DNA of 16,199 nt, taken from NCBI GenBank assembly GCA_002293705.1, contig DBDT01000028.1, positions 1 to 16,199 of the forward strand, in the 5' to 3' direction. Both the position numbers and the translations under genes were made by a program. The DNA is from Candidatus Woesebacteria bacterium UBA925 (lineage in GTDB: Bacteria; Patescibacteriota; Microgenomatia; UBA8517). Below the pieces are notes generated by a model, which saw nothing but the letters and a program-made list of their open reading frames with translations, was not told where the DNA came from and searched no databases. Below are positions 1-7,221 of the stretch, piece after piece (positions within the stretch are counted from its first letter, which is position 1; every line of letters begins with the position of its first letter).

Positions 1-90
1 TCTTAGTCATTCTGTATGCAAATCAACGTGTCACCTACGAAGTCAACACTGTCCTCTTCGTCGTCAGCGTCAGATGTGTATAAGAGACAG
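1..90 (+). other. Illumina P5 / i5 index / Nextera read-1 adapter (artefact)
   Basis: Non-biological sequence. Bases 72-90 match the 19-base Tn5 mosaic end exactly. Bases 58-71 match the 14-base Nextera read-1 extension with one mismatch (T for G at 64). Bases 50-57 (TGTCCTCT) sit where the 8-base i5 index belongs and differ by one base from the index I remember as S503 (TATCCTCT). Bases 21-49 align without gaps to the 29-base P5 flow-cell sequence with 17 matches. Bases 1-20 are unidentified. Mismatches increase away from the insert, as expected for low-quality read-through. The segment should be trimmed. Confidence 0.97.
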
Positions 91-1148
91 CCTATAAGTA
101 TTGCAGTCAATGCACTGCCGCCATAGCTGAAAAATGGTAGAGGTATACCGGTCATTGGTGTAAGCACAATCATTGAGCTTATGTTTAAAAATATTTGCGA
201 ACCAATCCACACCGCTATCCCTCCAGCCAGCACCGCTTTTTCAGGCGAATCTGCTTTTTTTGCAATAGAAAGAGCAGTAAACACAAAAAACAGGAATAGA
301 CTCAAAAGAACCACTACCCCAAAAAAGCCAATTTCTTCAGAAATGATTGCAAATACTGAATCTGTGGCGGTTTCTGGAATGAAAAGTTGCTTTTGCCTTG
401 ACTGCCCAATTCCAACTCCAAATAAGCCACCACTTCCAATTGCCAAAAGTACCTGCCTAATGTGGTAAGCATCCCCATGTGCATCTCTGGTGCCAGTAAT
501 GAATGTAATAATCCTCTCTCTTCTGTAATCTGAGGTTAGTGCTAAAACTAGTGCAGCAAGCGCCCCTGCTGCCGATATCACACCTATTTGAAAAATTGGG
601 AATGAGGCTAGTACTAATTGGGACAATCCAATTGTCGCCACAACAATAGTTGTCCCCAAATCAGGCTGAAGCATGATCAGCCCACCAACCAAAGCCAGAG
701 TCCAAACATACTTTTTAATATGTGCTTTTTTATATGTTAAATATGAAAAATAAAGAGCCAGGGCTAGCTTTACTATCTCTGATGGCTGCAGCGAGAATGG
801 TCCAATTATTATCCACCTTCTTGCACCTAAAAAATTTGAGCCCAATCCAGGTATTAAAACCAAAACCAAAAGAATTAGTGAACCAATAAAGGCCAGCGGG
901 GCGTATTTGATCCAAAAGGAGGAGGGCATTCTACTAGCAATAAACATCAAGCTAAGCCCAAAAACTGCCCAGATTACATGTTGTCTTGTAAAAAAAAGTG
1001 GATCACCAAAATTTGCTGTAGCCATTGGTGCCGAAGTGTTGGCAACCGAAGCAATTCCAAGGAAAGTAAATACAACAGCAAGAGTAGCTAGTCTTCTATC
1101 CATGCGACCACGGCCAGCCGCTTTTTTGGCGATTGGATGTCTTTTCAT
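91..1148 (-). CDS. ftsW: FtsW, SEDS-family septal peptidoglycan glycosyltransferase (3' end cut by adapter)
   Basis: Multi-pass membrane enzyme of the SEDS family (FtsW/RodA) that polymerises lipid II into septal glycan strands together with FtsI. Seen in the sequence: GARRWI followed by QPSEIVKLALALY, the LQPDLGTTIV loop, the IPETATDSVFAIISEEIGFFG stretch (conserved PEaxTDfiFaxixEExG region) and the near-terminal GIPLPFFSYGGSAL signature. About ten hydrophobic helices are apparent. I chose the ATG at 1148 (MKRHPIAKK) because it lies two bases after the mraY stop; frames further upstream overlap mraY. The ATG at 1103 is an alternative. The natural sequence ends at base 91 after 352 complete codons. 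The apparent continuation of 28 residues, including LYTSDAD, is translated adapter. Only a short C-terminal tail is probably missing, since family members usually end soon after the SYGGS motif. It is the last gene of the dcw cluster seen here. Confidence 0.95.
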
Positions 1149-1150
1149 CT

Positions 1151-2206
1151 TTACAAGCTTGCCAGCCAAAGACCGATTACGGCAAGCATCACTCCTGCCA
1201 ACCAAGCCCTAATAACAATTTTTGGCTCCTCCCAACCGTTTGCTAAAAATGTGTGGTGAATAGGGGCGATTTTAAACACCTTCCTATCAAACAACTTTAT
1301 AGAGATAATTTGAATCAAAGAAGAAGCTGCTTCAACTACAAACAATCCCCCAATTACAAACATAGTCGCCACATTTCCAGTTATAAGACCAATTACGGCA
1401 ATCATTGATCCAAAGCTTAACGCCCCCGCGTCCCCCATCCAAATACGTGCTGGCCAGGTATTGAAGTATAAAAATGAAATCAATGATCCTAGCCAAACCG
1501 CAATCAGAACAAACAATGGTGTGTCCAGGTTACCCGCAGCAATAACAATGTATGCAAATAGAAATATCATGAGTAGTCCAGAAGCCAAACCATCCAATCC
1601 ATCTGTAAAGTTAAAGGCGTTTGTAAAAAATAAAATCATTGCCATTGCAAATGGAACGTACAAAATTCCCAACTGAATAGTCCAATCAATAAGAGGAATA
1701 TGGACAAATGAAATTCCAAGAATAAAGTGCAGATGCGAGGCAACAAGACCAGAAAGAAGCACTTGGAGTGAAAATTTTTGTGTTTTTGTTAAACCAACCA
1801 CGGATCCCCACCTGCCCGGCTTAGGTTTGCCGAAAATTTTTATATAGTCGTCCAAAAATCCTAAAAGACCAAATGATATTAAGGTGAACATTAAAATAAA
1901 CTGCTCATCAGACAGATTAAAGGCCGAGTTTTTGGGAATCCCGAAGAATTCGATAATCGGCATTATGGCAAGAAAAAGAACTGCCACAACAAATATGACT
2001 AAAATCCCTCCTCCTATTGGAGTGCCAGCCTTCTTGTCGTGCATTTGATCAAAAAGAGACTTACTTTTGGCACCACCCTCCACTCTTCGTGTTAGCTTCT
2101 TTTTAAACAAAAAGTTGATAAAGGGGACAATTAGAATTGAGGTGATCAAAAATGAAACAACAATCAAGCCCAAGGCAAGTGTAACCACAGGCGACATGTT
2201 TCCCAT
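1151..2206 (-). CDS. mraY: MraY, phospho-N-acetylmuramoyl-pentapeptide transferase
   Basis: Integral membrane enzyme that transfers phospho-MurNAc-pentapeptide from UDP to undecaprenyl phosphate, forming lipid I. Seen, numbering from the ATG at 2206 (351 aa): HDKKAGTPIGGGI near 56-68, the catalytic double aspartate in LGFLDDYIK (D119, D120), NAFNFTDGLDGLASG from 196, GDAGALSFG from 258 and APIHHTFLANGW from 314. About ten membrane helices and normal family length. The third histidine of the usual HHH motif is Thr here. The frame stays open to a TTG at 2221, but the ATG at 2206 or 2197 is likelier; no strong ribosome site decides. The gap to the ftsI stop is 36 bases. TGATATACT (minus strand; -10 at 2222-2227) could be a weak extended -10 element, unproven. 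The TAA stop is two bases before the ftsW ATG. Confidence 0.95.
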   Translation of the reverse strand: MGNMSPVVTLALGLIVVSFLITSILIVPFINFLFKKKLTRRVEGGAKSKSLFDQMHDKKAGTPIGGGILVIFVVAVLFLAIMPIIEFFGIPKNSAFNLSDEQFILMFTLISFGLLGFLDDYIKIFGKPKPGRWGSVVGLTKTQKFSLQVLLSGLVASHLHFILGISFVHIPLIDWTIQLGILYVPFAMAMILFFTNAFNFTDGLDGLASGLLMIFLFAYIVIAAGNLDTPLFVLIAVWLGSLISFLYFNTWPARIWMGDAGALSFGSMIAVIGLITGNVATMFVIGGLFVVEAASSLIQIISIKLFDRKVFKIAPIHHTFLANGWEEPKIVIRAWLAGVMLAVIGLWLASL

Positions 2207-2242
2207 ATTAGCGGTGATCAAAGTATATCATCATACGCAAAT

Positions 2243-3955
2243 TTATTGGCTTGGCTGAACCCCATAATAATCAAGTAGCTTAGTGGCTATCCTAAACCAT
2301 GCTGGGGCAGCAGTTTCGCTGGCCCACGGAGAAGTGGTTGGCTTCTTCAAAGTTACAAGCATTGTAAACCTAGGGTTTTTGCTGGGAGCAAAACCAATAA
2401 AGCTTGCATAAGTTTGCTCTTCATCATATTTTCCTCCGACTGCAATTTGAGCAGTTCCAGTTTTACCCGCTATTTCAAAACCCTTTGGTGCTGCCCACTT
2501 AGCCTCACCTTTTTTGACTGCAGCCACCATCATTTGTGAAACTATCTCAGCAGTTTTTTCTTCAATTACTTTTTTGGGTTCTACCTTTTGGGTCTTTTTC
2601 TCCCAGTCACCAGAGGTGAATTTGTCTACGACTGATGGGGCAACCCAATAACCATTGTTCGCTATGGCGTTTACAGCAGTCAAAATTTGCAATTGTGTCA
2701 CCACAATTCCTTGACCAAAGGTGGAGGTGGCAAACTCCACTGGCCCCCAATCCCCGCCGGGACGTAATGGTGAGGCAATCTCTCCTTGCAGATCTACACC
2801 AGTTTTTTCTCCAAATCCAAACCTCTTGTAATACTCAACCAATCTATCCTTACCCAATAGATCGCCCACATATACCATGCCAACATTGTCTGAGTTTTTC
2901 AAAACATCTGTCATGGTACTTCCAGGGTGGTATTTATTGTCCCAAGTCCTAATCGAATATTTATCAATTTGATACGGACCCACACATATGGAACAAATAG
3001 TGTCAGGTCCAATAACCCCTGCATCAACACCAGCTGCAATCACAAGTGGCTTAAAAATCGATCCAGGTTCAAAGGAGTCGGATATTAAAGTGTTCCTGTA
3101 GGTTTTTGGGTCAAAACTATTAAAGTTTGCCTGTTCAAAAGATGGCCACGAAGCCATCCCCAATATTGACCCTGTGTTTGTCTCTATAACTGCAACTGTG
3201 CCACTTTCAGCGCCGTACTTCACCACTGAATCGATTAGTTCCGATTCGATAGTCAACTGGACCACAGGATCAATACTTGTGTAAAGACTAACTCCATGCC
3301 TCCCTTCGACAGAATCAAAGTCTGCTCCTGCAATTTGACCACCCCTAGCTGATGCTTCTCCACTTGTACCGCCTTTTTTACTGGACAAAAGAAGATCATA
3401 GTAGCCTTCTAGACCAAAGTAACCCTGTTCATCTCCAGACTCATCTTTGCCAACAAATCCAGTAAGTATTGCAGCCATAGACCCTTCTGGGTACATTCTT
3501 CTCTCATATACATCAAAACCTATGGCAGGTTCTTTTAATTCTTCAATCTTTTTTCTTAAATCACGGTCTGTCGGCCTGTGTAGAGGTACCCAACTTGTAT
3601 CATTTTTTGAGAGAAGCGACGAAAGCCTCTCCTTCTCATTTGTAACAGTGGCAGAGTCTGTTGCGGTCAACTCAGCAATCTTTCCGGCCAATTCACCAGG
3701 TTTGTTTTTCAAGCTAGGAAGATATGCATATGTCAACCACACTGGCTCACTTCCAACCAATACTGAGCCGTCACGAGCATATACAACACCCCTTTGTCCT
3801 TGGTTGTTGGCAAAGCTGATGTGCTGAGATCTGGCTTGCGCTGACAACTCTCCGCCCAAAACAACTTGCCAGTAAAAGAGTCTTGCTAGACATAGTCCAA
3901 AGAGTATTAGAAATCCTAATGAAAGATAGTTGGTTCTACTTACTACAGATGGCAT
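2243..3955 (-). CDS. ftsI: FtsI / PBP3-type class B penicillin-binding protein (septal transpeptidase)
   Basis: Cross-links septal peptidoglycan outside the membrane; the usual partner of FtsW. Seen, numbering from the ATG at 3955 (570 aa): one N-terminal membrane anchor at about 10-33, a dimerisation-domain start RGVVYARDGSVL at about 55-66, then the three transpeptidase motifs SIFK (active Ser 299, Lys 302), SDN (355-357) and KTG (498-500). The C-terminus ends shortly after the KTG domain, so there are no PASTA repeats. A TTG at 3973 would add six residues but overlaps ftsL. The ATG at 3955 lies one base after the ftsL TAA (TAATATG), which suggests translational coupling. The stop is TAA. 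FtsI is preferred over PBP2/MrdA because of the cluster position. Confident in class; the septal role follows from context. Confidence 0.95.
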   Translation of the reverse strand: MPSVVSRTNYLSLGFLILFGLCLARLFYWQVVLGGELSAQARSQHISFANNQGQRGVVYARDGSVLVGSEPVWLTYAYLPSLKNKPGELAGKIAELTATDSATVTNEKERLSSLLSKNDTSWVPLHRPTDRDLRKKIEELKEPAIGFDVYERRMYPEGSMAAILTGFVGKDESGDEQGYFGLEGYYDLLLSSKKGGTSGEASARGGQIAGADFDSVEGRHGVSLYTSIDPVVQLTIESELIDSVVKYGAESGTVAVIETNTGSILGMASWPSFEQANFNSFDPKTYRNTLISDSFEPGSIFKPLVIAAGVDAGVIGPDTICSICVGPYQIDKYSIRTWDNKYHPGSTMTDVLKNSDNVGMVYVGDLLGKDRLVEYYKRFGFGEKTGVDLQGEIASPLRPGGDWGPVEFATSTFGQGIVVTQLQILTAVNAIANNGYWVAPSVVDKFTSGDWEKKTQKVEPKKVIEEKTAEIVSQMMVAAVKKGEAKWAAPKGFEIAGKTGTAQIAVGGKYDEEQTYASFIGFAPSKNPRFTMLVTLKKPTTSPWASETAAPAWFRIATKLLDYYGVQPSQ

Positions 3956-3956
3956 A

Positions 3957-4304
3957 TTATCTTGCCATAGCAACCACCTCTGGAGCTTTTATGTGGATCT
4001 TCAAAACGCTTGTAAGCATTGATGCTCCAGCTTTTTGGGAAAGAGAAGATATTGATGATTCTTCAGAAAGTTTCTCACCCAAAACCTCAATCTCATTTTG
4101 AATTGATTGTGCAGAGTGGTTTTTGGTTGAAACTTGTTCAGCAACTACACCTGAGGCGATTGCAGTAGAAACAGTTAGGCAAAATCCAATAAACAGCAGT
4201 AGAGTTCCAAGCATGACGTATTTTTGACTAAATAAATCATGAGTCCCCCTACCAACTGCATTTTTTACGTTGTTAAACTGTATTCTATTTCTTTTCATAT
4301 TCAT
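3957..4304 (-). CDS. ftsL: FtsL-like bitopic division protein
   Basis: Small 115-aa protein with a basic cytoplasmic N-terminus of about 28 residues (MNMKRNRIQF...), one hydrophobic helix at about 30-52 and an extracytoplasmic part with a coiled-coil look (QSIQNEIEVLGEKLSEESSI). This architecture and length match FtsL, which forms a complex with FtsB and FtsQ and supports FtsWI. FtsL proteins have little sequence identity, so the call rests on topology and on the position between rsmH and ftsI. The ATG at 4304 overlaps the rsmH TGA by four bases (ATGA). A second ATG at 4298 is possible. No leucine-rich zipper as regular as in E. coli FtsL is seen. Alternative: an unrelated single-pass protein. 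Confidence 0.75.
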   Translation of the reverse strand: MNMKRNRIQFNNVKNAVGRGTHDLFSQKYVMLGTLLLFIGFCLTVSTAIASGVVAEQVSTKNHSAQSIQNEIEVLGEKLSEESSISSLSQKAGASMLTSVLKIHIKAPEVVAMAR

Positions 4305-5143
4305 ATCTTTTCAATCACTCTCAATTGAGCGCTCCTGCTTGCAGGGTTAGTCTCAATTTCTTCAGAACTTGGAAAAACAGGCTTTTTGGTAAGAACAACC
4401 GCTGTACCGTTTTTTTCCAAATCCTCAAAAATCTTTGTTACCAACTTGTGTTCAGTTGAATGAAATGAGATAACTGCCAATCTTCCACCAACCTTCAATA
4501 ATTCAAATCCCCCAGATAGACCTTTTTGGATAGCTCCCAACTCATCATTGACCGCCATTCTTATGGCTAGAAATATTTCCGCCGCATTTTCAGGAAATAG
4601 TCGAGCTAAATCAGAAACTTTTTCAAATTGGCTAACAACTCTGACTGAAACTATCTTTTTGGCAGCCTTTGCTGCCTCTCTTGAGGCTAGTACTGACTCA
4701 AAGATGTTTTTTAACACTTCTTGTGGAAACTGATTTATCACAAATGCTGCATCCACCCCAACCTTGTCATCAAGCCTCATATCCAGTCTTTCGTCTGCTT
4801 TTTTAAAGCTAAATCCTCTTCCCAAGTCGGTGTAGTGGAGCATTGAAATTCCCAGGTCAAACAAAATTCCGTCAACCTGAGAAAAACCTGATTCAATTGA
4901 CACTTTTTTGATGTGTGTGAAGTTAGATTTAACAAGCGTAGGACAGAATTTTTCTAAACGCTCGTAAGACCTCCTCATCATTCCCTCATCAAGTTCAAAT
5001 GCCAAGAGTTTTCCACCTCTTTTTAATATCTCTTCAGAATGACCTCCAGCTCCAAGTGTGGCATCTATGTAAAGACCGCCACTCCTGACTGACAACCAAT
5101 CTATTGATTCATTCAACAAAACTGTAAAGTGCGAACTAGCCAT
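4301..5143 (-). CDS. rsmH: RsmH (MraW), 16S rRNA (cytosine1402-N4)-methyltransferase
   Basis: SAM-dependent enzyme that methylates N4 of C1402 in the 16S rRNA decoding centre. Seen, numbering from the ATG at 5143 (280 aa): SAM-binding DATLGAGGHS (27-36), DGILFDLGIS (92-101), RGFSFKKADERLDMR near 109-123, FHSTEHK (227-233; usually FHSLEDR) and the C-terminal signature NPASRSAQLR (266-275). The length is somewhat below the usual ~310. A TTG at 5158 would add five residues. The ATG at 5143 overlaps the mraZ TAG by eight bases and follows a purine-rich GAAAGAAACA, so I prefer it. Its stop TGA overlaps the ftsL ATG. Second gene of the dcw cluster. Confidence 0.96.
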   Translation of the reverse strand: MASSHFTVLLNESIDWLSVRSGGLYIDATLGAGGHSEEILKRGGKLLAFELDEGMMRRSYERLEKFCPTLVKSNFTHIKKVSIESGFSQVDGILFDLGISMLHYTDLGRGFSFKKADERLDMRLDDKVGVDAAFVINQFPQEVLKNIFESVLASREAAKAAKKIVSVRVVSQFEKVSDLARLFPENAAEIFLAIRMAVNDELGAIQKGLSGGFELLKVGGRLAVISFHSTEHKLVTKIFEDLEKNGTAVVLTKKPVFPSSEEIETNPASRSAQLRVIEKI

Positions 5144-5561
5144 TGTTTCTTTCAACAAGCTCAGCTGCGGAAGCAGCTATTTGAGCCTCTCTTGCATCCC
5201 ATGCCTTTTTGTCCCAAAGCTCAACCCTGTCTCCTAGACCCAAAAACACAACTTCATCGCTAATCTTTGCAAACTCTCTTAAGGACTCTGGGACCACAAA
5301 CCTTCCCTGTGAATCAAGCTGCACCTCATGTGCACTCCCCAAAAGAAATCTATCGGTGTCTCGTACTGCCTGAGTTAGACTTGTTTGAGATCCCAATACA
5401 CGCTTTACAAGCTCACCCCAAGAGTCTTCAGATATCAACACAACACAACCCTCATACCACTTTGCCGCAACAAGCTTCATCCCCATTTTTTGTCGAAAAA
5501 TTCTGGGGACTGCAACTCTTACTCCAGAGCTTACTGATGCGGAATAGTTTCCAATTATCAT
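5136..5561 (-). CDS. mraZ: MraZ, transcriptional regulator of the division/cell-wall cluster
   Basis: 141-aa DNA-binding protein of the AbrB/SpoVT swapped-hairpin fold; MraZ normally forms a ring and represses its own dcw operon. Two repeats are visible. The N-terminal one (NYSASVSSGVRVAVPRIFRQ, about 5-24) is divergent. The C-terminal one (residues 70-120) is canonical, with HEVQLDSQGRFVVPESLREFA and VVFLGLGDRVELWDKKAWD. The ATG at 5561 follows TGGTGAATT, in which GGTGA can act as a short-spaced ribosome site and is also the last MraZ box. It is the first gene of the cluster, directly behind a strong promoter and three operator-like repeats. Normal family length. Confidence 0.95.
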   Translation of the reverse strand: MIIGNYSASVSSGVRVAVPRIFRQKMGMKLVAAKWYEGCVVLISEDSWGELVKRVLGSQTSLTQAVRDTDRFLLGSAHEVQLDSQGRFVVPESLREFAKISDEVVFLGLGDRVELWDKKAWDAREAQIAASAAELVERNNG

Positions 5562-5563
5562 AA

Positions 5564-5590
5564 TTCACCATATTTCACCAATCTTCACCA
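5564..5590 (-). promoter_or_regulatory. Three tandem MraZ-box-like repeats (TGGTGAA, 10-bp period)
   Basis: On the minus strand TGGTGAA occurs three times without mismatch, at 5584-5590, 5574-5580 and 5564-5570. Units are seven bases separated by three, so the period is exactly one helical turn. MraZ in other bacteria binds short direct repeats with about 10-bp spacing just upstream of mraZ, which makes these the likely autorepressor sites. The first unit overlaps the -10 element and the last contains the probable ribosome site. Binding by the mraZ product here is inferred. Confidence 0.85.
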
Positions 5591-5618
5591 TTGTAGAAAG
5601 TTTTCACGCACCAGTCAA
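5590..5618 (-). promoter_or_regulatory. Promoter of the mraZ/dcw operon
   Basis: On the minus strand there is a -35 TTGACT (5613-5618, 5 of 6 consensus) and a -10 TACAAT (5590-5595, 5 of 6) separated by exactly 17 bases. The last base of the -10 is the first base of the first TGGTGAA repeat. The predicted start falls around 5583, leaving a leader of about 20 bases made almost entirely of the repeats. No promoter this good is visible inside the dcw genes. Confidence 0.82.
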
Positions 5619-5666
5619 TACCTGCTGAGCACCAAATTTAATGGGATGAGGTTAACATAGAATCGG

Positions 5667-5696
5667 AAAAAAAAGAGTCATTACCACAATCTCTTT
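5667..5696 (-). terminator. Possible intrinsic terminator after the 415-aa gene
   Basis: Read on the minus strand, AAAGAG (5691-5696) pairs with CTCTTT (5672-5677) across a 13-base loop and runs into a T-tract (plus-strand A8 at 5667-5674). The stem is short and AT-rich, so this is weak. It lies between the 5787-7034 gene and the mraZ promoter, where a terminator would be expected. Confidence 0.4.
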
Positions 5697-5786
5697 GAAT
5701 AAAATCTTTCTTATAACAATGAAAATATTGAGGTTGACATTGGTGTGAGTAACCAACCAGCTGAAGCTTAAGTTTAAAAATACTTA

Positions 5787-7034
5787 CTACAAGTTAAATG
5801 CAAACCCACCCCCAGATTGCTTGTCCTTTGTTTCTCGTTCTTCAACTAGGGCTCGACCGTCAATTGCAACCCCATATTTATCAGACAAGAAGTCACACAT
5901 CTTTATGAAATCATCGTGTTCGAGAAACGAACCACCCTTTTTGTCTAAAAACATATCAATTGCCAAATCAGAAAAGGACTTCCTAGTCATTGGTAGAGTT
6001 GGATCTACAACCATCTCGCCAGATTTTTCCGACGACTCTACAAGATGGTTCATTGCAAGCGGAAAATCATGCAACTTTCCCAAGTTTCCAATATCCTTGT
6101 TGGAAAAAGAAGTATTCACACCACTCTTAAGAGCAATTGCGTAGTTTCGAGTGATTATGTATGTGAGAAGTCTGGCATGAGATTGAATTGTTTTCCCCAA
6201 ATCTTGATTGTTATCCAAGTCCTCAAGCTTGTCTTTATCAAACTCTATTACCCCCTTCAAGTGATCAGCATAACCCACTGGAAGGTTGTAGTATTCTACA
6301 AACTTTTCTTCACCATTTGCTTGCAATTCTTTTTGCAACCACAAAGCAGACGACAACAATAGGTATGGATTTGTAAATGTCCTGTAATCCAGTCTTTCTG
6401 GATCGGTTATCCTTGCAATACCATCAATATACTTTCTATCCTTGTACTCATCATCAGCGCTCCACGCATCTCTCAAATGTTTTGCATATAACGCGCCGCC
6501 CTCTCCACCAATTTTTGGGTCTTCGAAATGACTTAGAAACACCTCTTTGGGGGTTGAAACTACAGCTAGATAATCACCTACACTCGCGCCATCTTCTGAC
6601 AAAAAATCTCCAACATTCACATCAATCATCGCCTCGGTTACACCAACCACACCCAAACTAGAACTTCTATAATCCTGTGACGTGGTAGAGCCTAATTCTC
6701 TAAGCCCAAGTGCCTTAAGACCAATTACCCCTACAACTTGATAAGTACTACCATCTGAAAGCTTTTTAGGTACAAGTATTGGTTCAAGCGAAGAGCCTGA
6801 TTCGCGACCACGACTAAGTGGTATTCGAGGAAATGGTTCTACTGTCGAGCTTTCACCCTCACCAGATAAATACATTTTCTGTCTCAGCTCCTCCTCGCTG
6901 ATTACGTATCTTGGGTTTAGGCTTACCTCTGTTTCACTGGAGATACCAATCGGCGACTCTATGAATCTAACCACCCTAGCAGGATGCCTATTACTAATCT
7001 CAGGAGTTGGGTGTGGGAGTACATCTTCTATCAT
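5787..7034 (-). CDS. Hypothetical 415-aa soluble protein, unrecognised
   Basis: I do not recognise this protein. It has no signal peptide, no membrane helix and only one cysteine (near the C-terminus, KMCDFLSDKYG). The N-terminal ~80 residues are Pro/Ser/Glu-rich and look disordered, a middle part (about 85-165) has strand-like Val/Gly-rich segments (YQVVGVIGLKALG, SLGVVGVTEAMIDVNVGDFL), and the remaining ~200 residues are mainly helical and acidic. No nuclease, ATPase or glycosidase motif is visible. The ATG at 7034 is preceded by AGAAG at a long spacing. The gene ends in tandem stops, TAG then TAA. It stands alone: divergent from the plus-strand gene at 7283 and separated from mraZ by about 225 bases with a possible terminator. 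Base composition looks like that of its neighbours. Likely a lineage-restricted protein. Confidence 0.85.
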   Translation of the reverse strand: MIEDVLPHPTPEISNRHPARVVRFIESPIGISSETEVSLNPRYVISEEELRQKMYLSGEGESSTVEPFPRIPLSRGRESGSSLEPILVPKKLSDGSTYQVVGVIGLKALGLRELGSTTSQDYRSSSLGVVGVTEAMIDVNVGDFLSEDGASVGDYLAVVSTPKEVFLSHFEDPKIGGEGGALYAKHLRDAWSADDEYKDRKYIDGIARITDPERLDYRTFTNPYLLLSSALWLQKELQANGEEKFVEYYNLPVGYADHLKGVIEFDKDKLEDLDNNQDLGKTIQSHARLLTYIITRNYAIALKSGVNTSFSNKDIGNLGKLHDFPLAMNHLVESSEKSGEMVVDPTLPMTRKSFSDLAIDMFLDKKGGSFLEHDDFIKMCDFLSDKYGVAIDGRALVEERETKDKQSGGGFAFNL

Positions 7035-7062
7035 TGTTTAAACTTCTAAACTATATCATCTA

Positions 7063-7071
7063 TTTATACCA
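7063..7071 (-). promoter_or_regulatory. Possible extended -10 promoter of the 415-aa gene
   Basis: On the minus strand TGGTATAAA fits an extended -10 (TGn followed by TATAAA, 5 of 6), 28 bases before the ATG at 7034. No good -35 lies at 16-18 bases, which is tolerable for an extended -10. Predicted leader is about 22 bases. Weak evidence in an AT-rich spacer. Confidence 0.4.
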
Positions 7072-7164
7072 GAATTTCTACAAATAGCTTGATAATAAAC
7101 CCAGAATCACACTAATTTACAAATCTATCTTGAAAGACTTAAAAAAACCTATATTGGTAAGCTG

Positions 7165-7180
7165 ATAGTTCAAAAACTAT
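7165..7180. repeat. 16-bp dyad upstream of the plus-strand promoter
   Basis: ATAGTT (7165-7170) and AACTAT (7175-7180) form a perfect 6+4+6 inverted repeat ending three bases before the -35 at 7184. It contains GTTCA, shared with the dyad at 7222-7240. It could be an upstream operator or chance in an AT-rich spacer. Confidence 0.4.
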
Positions 7181-7183
7181 GGG

Positions 7184-7212
7184 TTTACAAAGTTTGACCT
7201 GAATGGTATATT
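7184..7212 (+). promoter_or_regulatory. Promoter of the plus-strand gene 7283-7672
   Basis: -35 TTTACA (7184-7189, 5 of 6 consensus), 17-base spacer, -10 TATATT (7207-7212, 5 of 6). The predicted start near 7219 gives a leader of about 64 bases that opens with the palindrome at 7222-7240. It is the best plus-strand promoter I see in the window. Confidence 0.7.
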
Positions 7213-7221
7213 ACAATACTT

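Noticed and set aside
3..90. Natural C-terminal extension of FtsW
   Set aside because: It is translated adapter sequence; the natural frame ends at base 91.
3447..3827. 126-codon open frame on the plus strand opposite ftsI
   Set aside because: Shadow of the strongly supported ftsI frame; no ribosome site and no protein-like composition. Other plus-strand frames opposite minus genes were dropped for the same reason.
5564..5590. Minimal CRISPR array
   Set aside because: Seven-base units with three-base spacers are far too short; the position before mraZ explains them as operator repeats.
5747..5770. Hairpin TTGGT/ACCAA after the 415-aa gene as its terminator
   Set aside because: A five-base stem with no T-tract; the hairpin with T-run at 5667-5696 is a better, still weak, candidate.
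5591..5786. tRNA or structured RNA gene in the mraZ upstream spacer
   Set aside because: No cloverleaf, no conserved GTTCGA-type loop and no RNA class I recognise; only the promoter and a weak terminator are supported.
7036..7043. GTTTAAAC palindrome just before the 415-aa gene
   Set aside because: Eight AT-rich bases of self-complementarity are expected by chance here; no second copy or promoter overlap supports a role.
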